From positions 1-26,034 of the forward strand of contig CAZANP010000024.1 of the NCBI GenBank assembly GCA_964486555.1: 26,034 nucleotides of DNA. The letters are read 5' to 3'. Shown in pieces: positions 8,993-16,404 of the stretch; the stretch's first letter is position 1; every line of letters begins with the position of its first letter. Below the pieces are notes generated by a model. That model was not told the origin of the DNA. It made no database searches and worked only from the letters and a program-made list of their open reading frames with translations. This DNA comes from 4484-232 sp964486555. GTDB lineage: Bacteria > Thermotogota > Thermotogae > Thermotogales > Thermotogaceae. A program made the position numbers and the translations under genes.

Positions 8993-9611
8993 TCCATTCG
9001 GGATTCTCCGATTTAAAAATTCCGTATCCCATGACTAGGATAGTCGCACCGTTTTTAATGAGTATTTCAGCGTTTTGTTCGTTAACACCACCATCCACCA
9101 TTATCTCGAGGTCAACTCCCATGTCCCTTGACATATTGTGAACTTTTCTAATTTTCTCTATACTCCTTGCGATAAAACGCTGTCCAGAGAAACCTGGATT
9201 CACACTCATGATAAGTACCCCATCTATATCTGTCACCACTTCCGATAGTATCTCAGGGGGAGTGTGAGGGTTAAGAGCCACGAAAGCTTTGACTCCCTTA
9301 TCCTTTATTCTATGTATCAACCTGTGAAGATGAAAGGTGGTTTCAAAGTGTACAGATATTATATCCGCTCCCTCTTCAATGAAGATGTCGACGAAATCCT
9401 CGGGATTGGTTATCATAAGGTGCACGTCTATGGGAATATCGGTTATTCTCCTCACAGCACTCAGTATGGGCACACCGAAGGTGATGTTTGGGACAAAATG
9501 ACCGTCCATAACATCTATGTGAATGAAATCCACCATGTGTTCCACTTTCTTTATCTCTCTCTCGAGATTCCCAAGATCACATGCCAGAATCGATGCGCTT
9601 ATTTTGACCAT
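8946..9611 (-). CDS. rpe: Ribulose-phosphate 3-epimerase
   Basis: Interconverts ribulose-5-phosphate and xylulose-5-phosphate in the pentose phosphate pathway; a cytosolic (beta/alpha)8 barrel. The 221 residues show the metal and catalytic set: His31 and Asp33 in HIDVMDG, His64 in DVHLM, and Asp173 in VDGGVN. The phosphate-binding NPGFSGQ is at 138-144. The ATG at 9611 has a GGGAGG ribosome binding site that lies inside the end of rsgA, and the two genes overlap by 13 bp. The last 15 or so codons run antisense to the end of mutS, so the C-terminal tail is constrained by both genes. It is the last gene of the rlmN-PASTA-rsgA-rpe operon. Confidence 0.97.
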   Translation of the reverse strand: MVKISASILACDLGNLEREIKKVEHMVDFIHIDVMDGHFVPNITFGVPILSAVRRITDIPIDVHLMITNPEDFVDIFIEEGADIISVHFETTFHLHRLIHRIKDKGVKAFVALNPHTPPEILSEVVTDIDGVLIMSVNPGFSGQRFIARSIEKIRKVHNMSRDMGVDLEIMVDGGVNEQNAEILIKNGATILVMGYGIFKSENPEWIKNLLMDQKGISDSH

Positions 9612-10507
9612 CCTTTCTTTCCTCCCTTTTTCACTTCCTCCAATTCTTTGAACATGAGGATATAACTCTCGTATCTACTTTTCGGTATCTCACCGTTTTT
9701 CACAGCTTCTATCACCGCACATCCAGGCTCGTTGATGTGATTACAATCCGAGAAAGCGCACATACCTTTATAATCCTGAAATTCCACGAAGAATTCCTTC
9801 AGATCCTCAGGATCTATATCCGATATATCTAGATTGGCAAATCCTGGAGTATCTGCCACGTACCCCCCAAAATCGAATTTCAGAAGCTGTGTGGTCGAGG
9901 TCGTGTGTTTCCCTCTACCGAGCTTTTCAGAAATCTCTCCTACTTTAAGCTTCAACCCAGGGTTTATAGCGTTCAGTAAACTGCTCTTCCCAACACCAGA
10001 AACACCTGCCATTGTGGATATCTTCCCCTTGAACGTTTCTTTTAAATCTTCAAGACCCTCACCAGTCACAACACTGGTGCGCAGCGTCCCGTAATGCTTA
10101 GAGTATACTCTCTCCAACTCTGAGAGTTTTCGCCATTCTTCCTCCCCGTAAAGATCTATTTTGTTGAATACGATGATCACCGGTAATTCGTTTTTTTCAG
10201 TGAGAACCAGGAATCGATCGAGAATGAAAGGAGATACCTCTGGTTTTTTCAAAGAGGTCACCAGAACAACTTGGTCGACATTCGCTATTCTGGGTTTGGG
10301 AAGGAGATTCTTTCTGTGGAGGACGTTCTCTATGACTCCTGAACCGGTTCCATCCTGTGTGTATTCAACTCTATCTCCCACGAATATCTTCAGACCTTGC
10401 AGCCTGAATTTTCCCCTCAACTTGCATAGGATTCTCTCTTGAGTCTCCTCATCTTCCACCATGACGAAATTCGAGTGAAAACTCACAACTGTACCAAATT
10501 TTCGCAA
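9599..10507 (-). CDS. rsgA: Small-ribosomal-subunit GTPase RsgA (YjeQ/CpgA)
   Basis: Circularly permuted GTPase that helps mature the 30S subunit. The 302 residues run OB-fold (about 1-70), then G motifs in permuted order: G4 NKID (115-118), G1 GVSGVGKS (168-175), G3 DTPG (219-222). A zinc knuckle with Cys250, Cys255, His257 and Cys263 follows. The permuted order is diagnostic. Translation starts at a TTG (10507), seven bases after GGAGG; the only nearby ATG is out of frame. The ribosome binding site lies in the last codons of the PASTA gene, 4 nt separating the two frames, so coupling is likely. Confidence 0.97.
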   Translation of the reverse strand: MRKFGTVVSFHSNFVMVEDEETQERILCKLRGKFRLQGLKIFVGDRVEYTQDGTGSGVIENVLHRKNLLPKPRIANVDQVVLVTSLKKPEVSPFILDRFLVLTEKNELPVIIVFNKIDLYGEEEWRKLSELERVYSKHYGTLRTSVVTGEGLEDLKETFKGKISTMAGVSGVGKSSLLNAINPGLKLKVGEISEKLGRGKHTTSTTQLLKFDFGGYVADTPGFANLDISDIDPEDLKEFFVEFQDYKGMCAFSDCNHINEPGCAVIEAVKNGEIPKSRYESYILMFKELEEVKKGGKKGWSK

Positions 10508-10511
10508 TACA

Positions 10512-11129
10512 TCACCTCCCGAGTATGAAGATCACCCAGGAAGATATCACACCGGGTTTTGGATACTGGTCTTTCACTCTTCTTCCTTGTCCCACTTTCA
10601 AAACATCGATTTTTAAACCAGTTCCCTCAAGATTCATCCCTCTGAAATCTCTTAATCTCTCGAAAATTTTCGGCTCTCCTTCATCCACCAGCAGCGTTAC
10701 CGTACCCGAGAATGAACTTCCAGGTTCTGGAAACATTCCCATGACCCTTCCATCGGATCCTTTGAAAGGGAAAAAAACCTTCTGGATATTGTACCCGTAT
10801 TCCTTCAGAATTCTCTCTGCCATGTTCAATTGGACACCCATCAAATTTGGCACTCGCATCTTTTTTTGCTCTTCGCAGTACAGTTTTACTACTCTGTTTT
10901 CCTTGACCCTCTCTCCCGCTTTTGGATGTGTCCTTAAGACCTTTCCCGAACCGATTATCTCGCAGGATAAATGGGAATGGTTCAGGACTTCCTTGGCTTT
11001 TTCAGGTGTCAGTCCCACAACATTTGGAACGGTGGTTGTTCCAACCATTTCTATGCTGAGATGCATCAATATCAAAAAAGACACACCTCCAAGTACTAGA
11101 CCTGCTAGTACGAGAAGAAAACCTTTCAT
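10512..11129 (-). CDS. Membrane-anchored PASTA-repeat protein (kinase-less)
   Basis: 205 residues: a short cytoplasmic start, one transmembrane segment (about 4-26), then PASTA-like repeats facing out. Two are clear (about 34-88, with VPNVVGLTPEKAKEVL, and about 92-150, with VPNLMGVQLNMAERIL). A third, weaker one (about 155-205) lacks the VPN opening. PASTA domains bind peptidoglycan fragments or beta-lactams and are normally the sensor part of Ser/Thr kinases (PrkC/Stk1) or of PBP2x. Here no kinase domain is present. The start overlaps the rlmN stop by 4 nt (ATGA), and rsgA follows directly. The position equals that of prkC in B. subtilis. Role unknown; a cell-wall-sensing or scaffolding function is inference. 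Confidence 0.85.
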   Translation of the reverse strand: MKGFLLVLAGLVLGGVSFLILMHLSIEMVGTTTVPNVVGLTPEKAKEVLNHSHLSCEIIGSGKVLRTHPKAGERVKENRVVKLYCEEQKKMRVPNLMGVQLNMAERILKEYGYNIQKVFFPFKGSDGRVMGMFPEPGSSFSGTVTLLVDEGEPKIFERLRDFRGMNLEGTGLKIDVLKVGQGRRVKDQYPKPGVISSWVIFILGR

Positions 11130-12160
11130 GCTCTCAATCCCAACTTTCGCATCCTAAGCTGGCCACACGCAGCCTCTATATCAGTTCCCTTTTCCATTCT
11201 TATCTCAGCTTCTATACCCCTTTTGTTGAGTATTCTTTTGAACATCAGAAGTCTTTCTTTGGAAGGTCTCCTGAAAGATCGATTCACGGGATTTATCGGT
11301 ATCAAATTCACAAAGACTTTCAAATCCTTCAATATATCAGCCAATTTTTCAGCGTCTGAGGGATGATCGTTCACTTCCCTTATCATGACGTATTCCACAG
11401 TCACACGTCTTCCTGTTTTCATCTGATAGGCTTTGACGGCATTCAATATCTCTTCTATGGAATACTTTCTATTCAAAGGTACGAGCTGATCTCGCTTGAA
11501 ATTACTCGGTGCGTGCAGTGAAAGGGCTAGAACCACGTCTAAACTTTCATTGGCGAATTTTAAGATCTTCTCAGGTATCCCAACAGTCGATACAGTTATT
11601 CTCCTTATACCGATGTTTTTCATCTTAGGATGGTTCAGCATTCTGATGCTTTTTACAACCTCATCATAGTTCAAAAAAGGTTCTCCCATCCCCATGTACA
11701 CCACATTTCCAACTTTTACACCTGTTTCCTTCTCCATTGCGAGAATTTGAGACACGATTTCACCAGCGGATAGGTTTCTCTTGAAACCGCTCATTCCAGT
11801 AGCACAAAAAATGCATTTCACGGGACACCCAACTTGTGTGGATATACAGGCGGTCACTCTACCTGGATGGAAGAGAAGGACCGATTCCACGGTATTTCCA
11901 TCTTTCAATTTCCAGAGAAATTTCGTTGTTCCATCTATCTTAGAAACCTTCTTCTCCACAAGTTCAGGAAAATCTATAATGTAGTTCTCAGACAAAATCT
12001 TCCTTTGTTCCTTCGAGAGATTGGTCATTTTTTCAAACACTATCACTTTCTTATCGTAGATCCAATCGAGAATCTGATCGACTCTGTACCTTTCCCAACC
12101 AAGAACTTCCGTGATCTCTTTTTTTAGCTCTTCATAACTCATATCCATTATGTTCTTCAA
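11126..12160 (-). CDS. rlmN: 23S rRNA/tRNA adenine-C2 methyltransferase RlmN
   Basis: Radical SAM enzyme that methylates C2 of A2503 in 23S rRNA and A37 in some tRNAs. Starting at the TTG at 12160 gives 344 residues, the usual size; GGAGG lies 8 nt upstream. Longer readings from 12295 run through the murB promoter and lack a binding site, and the first in-frame ATG is about 20 nt from GGAGG. The radical SAM cluster is C112-x3-C116-x2-C119 in GCPVKCIFC. The methyl-carrying cysteine is near the C-terminus in AACGQL (Cys332). The SAM-binding GMGEP motif is present. It heads the minus-strand operon rlmN-PASTA-rsgA-rpe and is divergent from murB. Confidence 0.96.
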   Translation of the reverse strand: MKNIMDMSYEELKKEITEVLGWERYRVDQILDWIYDKKVIVFEKMTNLSKEQRKILSENYIIDFPELVEKKVSKIDGTTKFLWKLKDGNTVESVLLFHPGRVTACISTQVGCPVKCIFCATGMSGFKRNLSAGEIVSQILAMEKETGVKVGNVVYMGMGEPFLNYDEVVKSIRMLNHPKMKNIGIRRITVSTVGIPEKILKFANESLDVVLALSLHAPSNFKRDQLVPLNRKYSIEEILNAVKAYQMKTGRRVTVEYVMIREVNDHPSDAEKLADILKDLKVFVNLIPINPVNRSFRRPSKERLLMFKRILNKRGIEAEIRMEKGTDIEAACGQLRMRKLGLRA

Positions 12161-12179
12161 ACAAAACACCTCCCAGAAG

Positions 12180-12188
12180 ATTATATCA
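12180..12188 (-). promoter_or_regulatory. Extended -10 promoter of the rlmN operon
   Basis: Minus strand reads TGATATAAT: a consensus TATAAT (12185-12180) with an upstream TG. Predicted start of transcription is near 12173, giving a leader of only about 12 nt. No convincing -35. Confidence 0.55.
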
Positions 12189-12190
12189 GA

Positions 12191-12199
12191 TGCTAAAAT
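12191..12199 (+). promoter_or_regulatory. Extended -10 promoter of murB
   Basis: TGCTAAAAT: TAAAAT at 12194-12199 with TG at 12191-12192. It lies only a few bases from the rlmN -10 on the other strand, so the two polymerase sites overlap. Leader of about 19 nt. Confidence 0.5.
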
Positions 12200-12224
12200 A
12201 CCAAAGATCGAGGTGATGGGGATC

Positions 12225-13127
12225 ATGGAGATTTTCGAAAAGTTGTTAGAATTGGGTGCCGATGTTAGGTTGAAAGAACCCCTTGCAAACCACACGAGTA
12301 TGAAGCTAGGAGGTCCTGTAGACTACCTCGTTTTTCCAAGCGATCAGGAATCTTTTGTGGAAAGTATAAGGTTTTTGAATGAATGTGATATACCATGGAG
12401 AATAATGGGATTTGGGACCAATCTGATAGTGGAGGATGGAGAGCATCCTGGAGCGGTTTTGAAGACAGAAAGGTTGACTTCTATCCATTTTAAAGGCTCG
12501 GAAGTCGTTGCAGAGTGCGGAATCAGTTTGAAAAGACTCTGCAGGCTGTGTGCTCTTGAGGGGTTATCAGGACTCGAATTCGCGTATGGAATCCCTGGGA
12601 GTTTAGGGGGAGCCATCTACATGAACGCGGGAGCTTACGGTGGTGAGATAGGTGAGGTTGTGAAAGAGGTGCTTGTATTCGATGGAAAAGAAAACCGCTG
12701 GATCTCAGGAGTCGAACTTTCTTTTGGATACAGAGAGAGCCTTCTGAAGAAGGAGAAACTGATAGCTTTAAAGGCTGTTTTGAAGTTGAAAAGAGATGAC
12801 CCTCAAAGGGTGCAGGGCAGGATGATTGACTTCTTGAGGAGGAGAATAGAAAAACAACCCCTGGATCTCCCAAGTGCGGGCAGTATATTCAAAAGGCCTC
12901 GAAAGGATTTCTACGTTGGAAAGGCTATAGAATCTCTGGGGTTGAAGGGTTACAGGATCGGTGGAGCTGAGATATCTAGAAAGCATGCAGGTTTCATAGT
13001 TAACATAGGTGGTGCAAAGTTTGAGGATATATTGAAACTCATAGATCTTGTGAGACGAGAGGTGAAGAGAAATTACGATGTGGTTCTGGAAACGGAGGTG
13101 GAGATTTGGAGAAGTTCAAAACGTTGA
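12225..13127 (+). CDS. murB: UDP-N-acetylenolpyruvoylglucosamine reductase
   Basis: FAD/NADPH enzyme that makes UDP-N-acetylmuramate, a committed step of peptidoglycan synthesis. The ATG at 12225 gives 300 residues and is 6-7 nt from GAGGTGAT. An in-frame ATG at 12216 is too close to the binding site, and the frame upstream to 12150 runs through the promoter. The FAD-binding segment YGIPGSLGGAIYMNAGAYGG spans 121-140. Catalytic residues appear as Arg170 in FGYR, Ser220 in SAGSIF and a Glu at 290-292 in LETEVEIW. The length and motifs fit the shorter type II MurB. It overlaps the next gene by 22 bp. It faces the PASTA gene's operon, giving the locus a cell-wall flavour. Confidence 0.97.
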   Translation: MEIFEKLLELGADVRLKEPLANHTSMKLGGPVDYLVFPSDQESFVESIRFLNECDIPWRIMGFGTNLIVEDGEHPGAVLKTERLTSIHFKGSEVVAECGISLKRLCRLCALEGLSGLEFAYGIPGSLGGAIYMNAGAYGGEIGEVVKEVLVFDGKENRWISGVELSFGYRESLLKKEKLIALKAVLKLKRDDPQRVQGRMIDFLRRRIEKQPLDLPSAGSIFKRPRKDFYVGKAIESLGLKGYRIGGAEISRKHAGFIVNIGGAKFEDILKLIDLVRREVKRNYDVVLETEVEIWRSSKR

Positions 13128-13684
13128 AAGAAACATGCTCTGCGAGGTTGAATATCAGAAGATCTCTGTTCATATCTTACGTTTCTCCTGTGAGTAATCT
13201 GGAAGAAGTGAAGACTTTTCTGAGAGAAAATATCAGAAAAGACGCGACTCACAACTGCTATGCCTACCGAATTCTGAAGGAAGGCAGTGTCGTGGAATTC
13301 TCAACAGATGCCGGTGAACCCAGAGGAAGTGCGGGTCTTCCCATATTGAACGTTCTCAGAAAAAGGGATCTGGTCAACGTGGTGGCTCTGGTCGTACGAT
13401 ATTTCGGAGGAAAAAAACTCGGTGTGAGAGGTCTAATAGATGCTTATTCGAAAGTTGTGGAGATGTCTCTCAAAGAATGTCAGGAAATCATCATGGTTAA
13501 AATGAAAAAGTACACCGTTTTCCTGAAGTACGAGGATATGGGAAAGGAAATGGAGATGATTTCAAAATACAGGATACTGGATATGAGATACGAAAAGGAC
13601 GGTGTTGAAATAGTCTTCCTTGCAAAAGCACAGGAGAACCTCCCTGGAGACTTTGAAGAGGTATACGTTCCTCAATTCGACTGA
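13106..13684 (+). CDS. IMPACT/YigZ family protein
   Basis: 192 residues of the UPF0029 (IMPACT, YigZ, YvyE) family. Signatures: an N-terminal SLFISYVSPV strand, the ATHNCYAYR helix, the TDAGEPRGSAGLPIL loop (family form is DDGEPxGTAGxPIL) and the VVRYFGGKKLGVRGLIDAY stretch. A C-terminal ferredoxin-like domain follows. Bacterial members have no firmly known reaction; yeast and mammalian IMPACT regulate the kinase GCN2. The start is a TTG at 13106 placed seven bases after GGAGG and inside murB, so translation is coupled. Its end overlaps pgcA, on the other strand, by 13 bp. Function not inferable beyond family. Confidence 0.88.
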   Translation: MEKFKTLKETCSARLNIRRSLFISYVSPVSNLEEVKTFLRENIRKDATHNCYAYRILKEGSVVEFSTDAGEPRGSAGLPILNVLRKRDLVNVVALVVRYFGGKKLGVRGLIDAYSKVVEMSLKECQEIIMVKMKKYTVFLKYEDMGKEMEMISKYRILDMRYEKDGVEIVFLAKAQENLPGDFEEVYVPQFD

Positions 13685-15171
13685 AAGTTATTGAGAAACT
13701 CCTCAACGCTGTTTTCAAGTAATTCAAGGCACTTTACAGCCTTTTCCTTTGTCTCTTCAGAAACGTGTAGATAGAATTTTAACTTCGGTTCTGTTCCAGA
13801 TGGTCTCACATATACGGTACCTTCGTCGAAGATCAACTTCAATGTCTCGTTGGGCCTCACATGATTGATTCCCTTCGAAAAATCTGCGATATCTCTAATT
13901 ACGAGTTTCCCAAAGGTTGAAGGGGTATGCTCCTTCAAATATCTGTATATTTCCTGCGCTTTCTCAACACTCGAAAGTTCAACCCCCAGGAGTTTCTCCA
14001 TGTAAAAGCCGTACCTTCTGTAAAGTTCATTGAGCAGCGATAACGGACTTTCTTCTTCCGAGAGAAGTCCAGCTATGAGACACGAAGCTATCACCCCGTC
14101 CTTATCCTTAACGAAGTTCCCAGCTAAAAATCCATAACTTTCCTCGAAAGCGAGAAGAAATCCATTATTTCCCTTTTTCTCTTCTCTGACGATAACATCT
14201 CCTATGAATTTGAAGCCTGTTGGTGTTTCAAAAAGATGAATTCCTCTTTCATCACACATTGGGCGGACCATATCGGTCGTAACTATCGTCTTGACGATAT
14301 AAGGTTTTTTCTGCTTTTTTAGCCAATCTTCCATCTTACATGACATGTAATGAAGAAGAAGGACACCTATCTGATTTCCAGTGAGTTTCACGAATTTCTC
14401 GCCTTCTTTCACGATCAAACCGACTCTATCGCAATCTGGGTCCGTTGCTATTCCATAGGGAATTCCCTCACGGTCCATGTACTTTTTAACGAGTTCGAGG
14501 GCATCATCCTCTTCAGGATTCGGCACACGAACCGTTGAGAAGCTACCATCCCAACTTGTCTGTTCTCTCACAAGGGTGACATTCACACCCACTCGTTTCA
14601 GAGCTTCCGATACCATCTTCAAGCCAGTACCATGAAGAGGGGAATAGACTATTTCTAAGGGTTTTGAAATGAGTGGCTCTACCAACTTTTTTACCCTTTC
14701 TAAATAACCCTCGATGACATCGTCAGGTACAATGTTGAGTTCATATTCACTGAATTTCTCAACGGCTCCCAGTTTCTCCATGTGGCTTCTTATTTTATCT
14801 GCAGTCTCCGGCAGTATCTGAACTCCTTCTTCATTGTAGACTTTGTAGCCATTGTACTCGGGTGGATTGTGACTCGCCGTCATCACGATTCCAGCATCCG
14901 CTTCCATGTACCTGACGGCGAAGGAAAGAAGAGGAGTTGGAACGGGTTCTTTAAACAGGAACACGTCCATACCGTTTTCTTTGAATTTGAATGATGCTAG
15001 CCTTGCAAAATCTCTCGATTTTCTCCTCGTGTCGTAGGCAACAACTACACTTCTCTTTCCCTCATCTTTCATCCAATCGGATACTGCTTGCGTTACCTTC
15101 AAGACGAGTTTCTCATCGAATTCACCTGGCCTCATCTTTCCCCTAACTCCACCTGTTCCGAAAAGGATCAA
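13672..15171 (-). CDS. Phosphoglucomutase/phosphomannomutase (alpha-D-phosphohexomutase)
   Basis: Moves phosphate between C1 and C6 of hexoses, linking glycogen, nucleotide-sugar and wall precursor pools to glycolysis. The four-domain, 499-residue protein has the phosphoserine loop TASHNPP (Ser100), the Mg2+ loop DPDCD (Asp244, 246, 248), a sugar-specificity loop EESYG, and the phosphate-binding RPSGTEPK near the C-terminus. EESYG suggests a PgcA-like glucomutase, but mannose activity cannot be excluded. Translation starts at TTG 15171, seven bases after GGAGGG. The gene is divergent from the peptide transporter operon. Its C-terminus overlaps the YigZ-family gene tail to tail. Confidence 0.93.
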   Translation of the reverse strand: MILFGTGGVRGKMRPGEFDEKLVLKVTQAVSDWMKDEGKRSVVVAYDTRRKSRDFARLASFKFKENGMDVFLFKEPVPTPLLSFAVRYMEADAGIVMTASHNPPEYNGYKVYNEEGVQILPETADKIRSHMEKLGAVEKFSEYELNIVPDDVIEGYLERVKKLVEPLISKPLEIVYSPLHGTGLKMVSEALKRVGVNVTLVREQTSWDGSFSTVRVPNPEEDDALELVKKYMDREGIPYGIATDPDCDRVGLIVKEGEKFVKLTGNQIGVLLLHYMSCKMEDWLKKQKKPYIVKTIVTTDMVRPMCDERGIHLFETPTGFKFIGDVIVREEKKGNNGFLLAFEESYGFLAGNFVKDKDGVIASCLIAGLLSEEESPLSLLNELYRRYGFYMEKLLGVELSSVEKAQEIYRYLKEHTPSTFGKLVIRDIADFSKGINHVRPNETLKLIFDEGTVYVRPSGTEPKLKFYLHVSEETKEKAVKCLELLENSVEEFLNNFQSN

Positions 15172-15204
15172 ACCTTTTCCCTCCTCATTTTTGATTCGAA
15201 TGAT

Positions 15205-15213
15205 ATTTTAGCA
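15205..15213 (-). promoter_or_regulatory. Extended -10 promoter of the phosphohexomutase gene
   Basis: Minus strand reads TGCTAAAAT (TAAAAT at 15210-15205), identical to the murB -10 element. Transcription would start near 15198 with a leader of about 27 nt. Confidence 0.5.
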
Positions 15214-15234
15214 TCTCTGGTGATCGATGATCGA

Positions 15235-15292
15235 GGAGCGGATACCAGGCAATGAAAGACGAACACCACCAATCCCTCGCATTCACCGCTCT
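15235..15292. other. GC-rich intergenic element with long-range inverted repeat
   Basis: Between two divergent promoters lies a segment about 56% GC (15231-15300), richer than the AT-rich spacers elsewhere. Its ends can pair: GGAGCGG (15235-15241) with CCGCTCT (15286-15292), seven pairs including one G-U if transcribed from the plus strand, with an inner AATG/CATT pairing (15251-15254, 15280-15283). It lies upstream of both promoters. The short plus-strand frame through it uses CGG, CGC and CGA arginine codons, unlike the neighbouring genes. It could be a small structured RNA, a regulator-binding region or a relic. Confidence 0.25.
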
Positions 15293-15311
15293 ACCCTCTG
15301 ATAATCTAATG

Positions 15312-15320
15312 TGGTAGAAT
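15312..15320 (+). promoter_or_regulatory. Extended -10 promoter of the opp operon
   Basis: TGGTAGAAT: TAGAAT at 15315-15320 with TG at 15312-15313. Transcription would start near 15327, about 29 nt before the oppB TTG. No clear -35. Confidence 0.45.
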
Positions 15321-15355
15321 TTCTTCAGACCCACGATTCGGGAGGTGACGGCCTC

Positions 15356-16393
15356 TTGACAGCATACATCATAAGAAGACTCCTTTTGCTTCCTTTGATC
15401 CTTTTCGGGGTCAGTCTGATCATATTCTCCATGATGCAGGTTCTGGGACCGGATAAGCTCCTCGCCGCGTACGTCAACCCCAACATATTAGATAAAGCGA
15501 CGGAAGAGGCTTTGGAGGCTTTGAAAGAAAAATACGGATTGAACGATCCCATGATAGTGAGGTACACGAAGTGGCTCAGAAACGTTCTTAAAGGAGATTT
15601 TGGTTGGTCTCTTGTCGGTAAAGAACCGGTGAAAGATGCCATACTGGAGAGGTTGCCATACACCGTGGAACTCGCTCTTTATGCTATATTCCCTGTCGTG
15701 GTCGTTGGAATATGGCTTGGAGTCCTTGCCGCGGTCAACAGAGATAGATTTTTGGATCATTTCATAAGGATATTCGCCGTCGTTGGTTGGTCTTTCCCCG
15801 ATTTCGTTTTTGGCCTCTTGGTTCTCATGATCTTCTACAGCATGTTGAACTGGCTCCCACCAGGAAATCTGAGCAATTGGGCTGAGGAGATCGTGAGATC
15901 TCCAGAATTTCATAGATACACACATCTTCTGACCATAGATGCCCTTTTAAACGGTAGATTAGATGTTTTCTGGGATGCTTTAAGACATCTGATAGGACCT
16001 ATAATGACTCTATCTTGGTTGTGGTGGGCGTACCTTTTGAGAATAACCAGGTCGAGCATGCTGGAGGTTTTGAACAAGGAATTCGTTAGAACTGCAAGGG
16101 CAAAAGGGCTTCCCGAAAAGGTGGTCATAAACAAACATGCAAGGAGAAACGCTCTCATCCCAGTTACGACAGTTGGGGGTGCGATGGTTATAAACCTCTT
16201 CGCTGGTACCGTCATAGTGGAGATGGTTTTCAACAGAACCGGTATGGGAAGTTTTACAGCCTCAGCTGCTCTTCAGTTGGATTACGCATCCATAATGGCG
16301 AGTGCTCTTTTCTACTCCACAATACTCGTTCTGGGTAATTTGATCATAGATGTTCTGTATGCAACCATAGATCCCAGAATAAGATTGGGTTGA
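15356..16393 (+). CDS. Oligopeptide-type ABC transporter permease (OppB/DppB)
   Basis: One half of the inner-membrane channel of a peptide/nickel/oligosaccharide-class (PepT family) importer. From TTG 15356, 345 residues; GGAGGTGA (15341-15348) lies upstream and the product opens with TAYIIRRLLLLPLIL, the usual OppB start. A GTG at 15311 would put the promoter inside the gene. Six membrane segments are expected. The ATPase-coupling loop is ARAKGLPEKVVINKHARRNALIPV, shorter in its Gly-rich turn than generic EAA loops but typical of OppB. Overlaps the frame leading to the next permease. The substrate may be a peptide or a glycan, since Thermotoga uses this class for oligosaccharides as well. 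Confidence 0.93.
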   Translation: MTAYIIRRLLLLPLILFGVSLIIFSMMQVLGPDKLLAAYVNPNILDKATEEALEALKEKYGLNDPMIVRYTKWLRNVLKGDFGWSLVGKEPVKDAILERLPYTVELALYAIFPVVVVGIWLGVLAAVNRDRFLDHFIRIFAVVGWSFPDFVFGLLVLMIFYSMLNWLPPGNLSNWAEEIVRSPEFHRYTHLLTIDALLNGRLDVFWDALRHLIGPIMTLSWLWWAYLLRITRSSMLEVLNKEFVRTARAKGLPEKVVINKHARRNALIPVTTVGGAMVINLFAGTVIVEMVFNRTGMGSFTASAALQLDYASIMASALFYSTILVLGNLIIDVLYATIDPRIRLG

Positions 16394-16404
16394 GAGGTGG
16401 TAGT

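Noticed and set aside
12150..12224. Upstream start for MurB at 12150
   Set aside because: It would read through the rlmN/murB promoter region. The product from 12225 has a normal MurB start and ribosome binding site.
12161..12295. N-terminal extension of RlmN to 12295
   Set aside because: The extension crosses the murB start and promoter and lacks any RlmN-like sequence. TTG 12160 has GGAGG 8 nt upstream.
15172..15192. Six-codon ATG frame overlapping the phosphohexomutase TTG start
   Set aside because: It is formed by the ribosome binding site itself and has no site of its own.
15235..15310. tRNA-like D-arm string (GGGTAGAGC) on the minus strand
   Set aside because: The segment cannot fold into acceptor, anticodon and T arms of normal size. 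Only one terminal stem forms.
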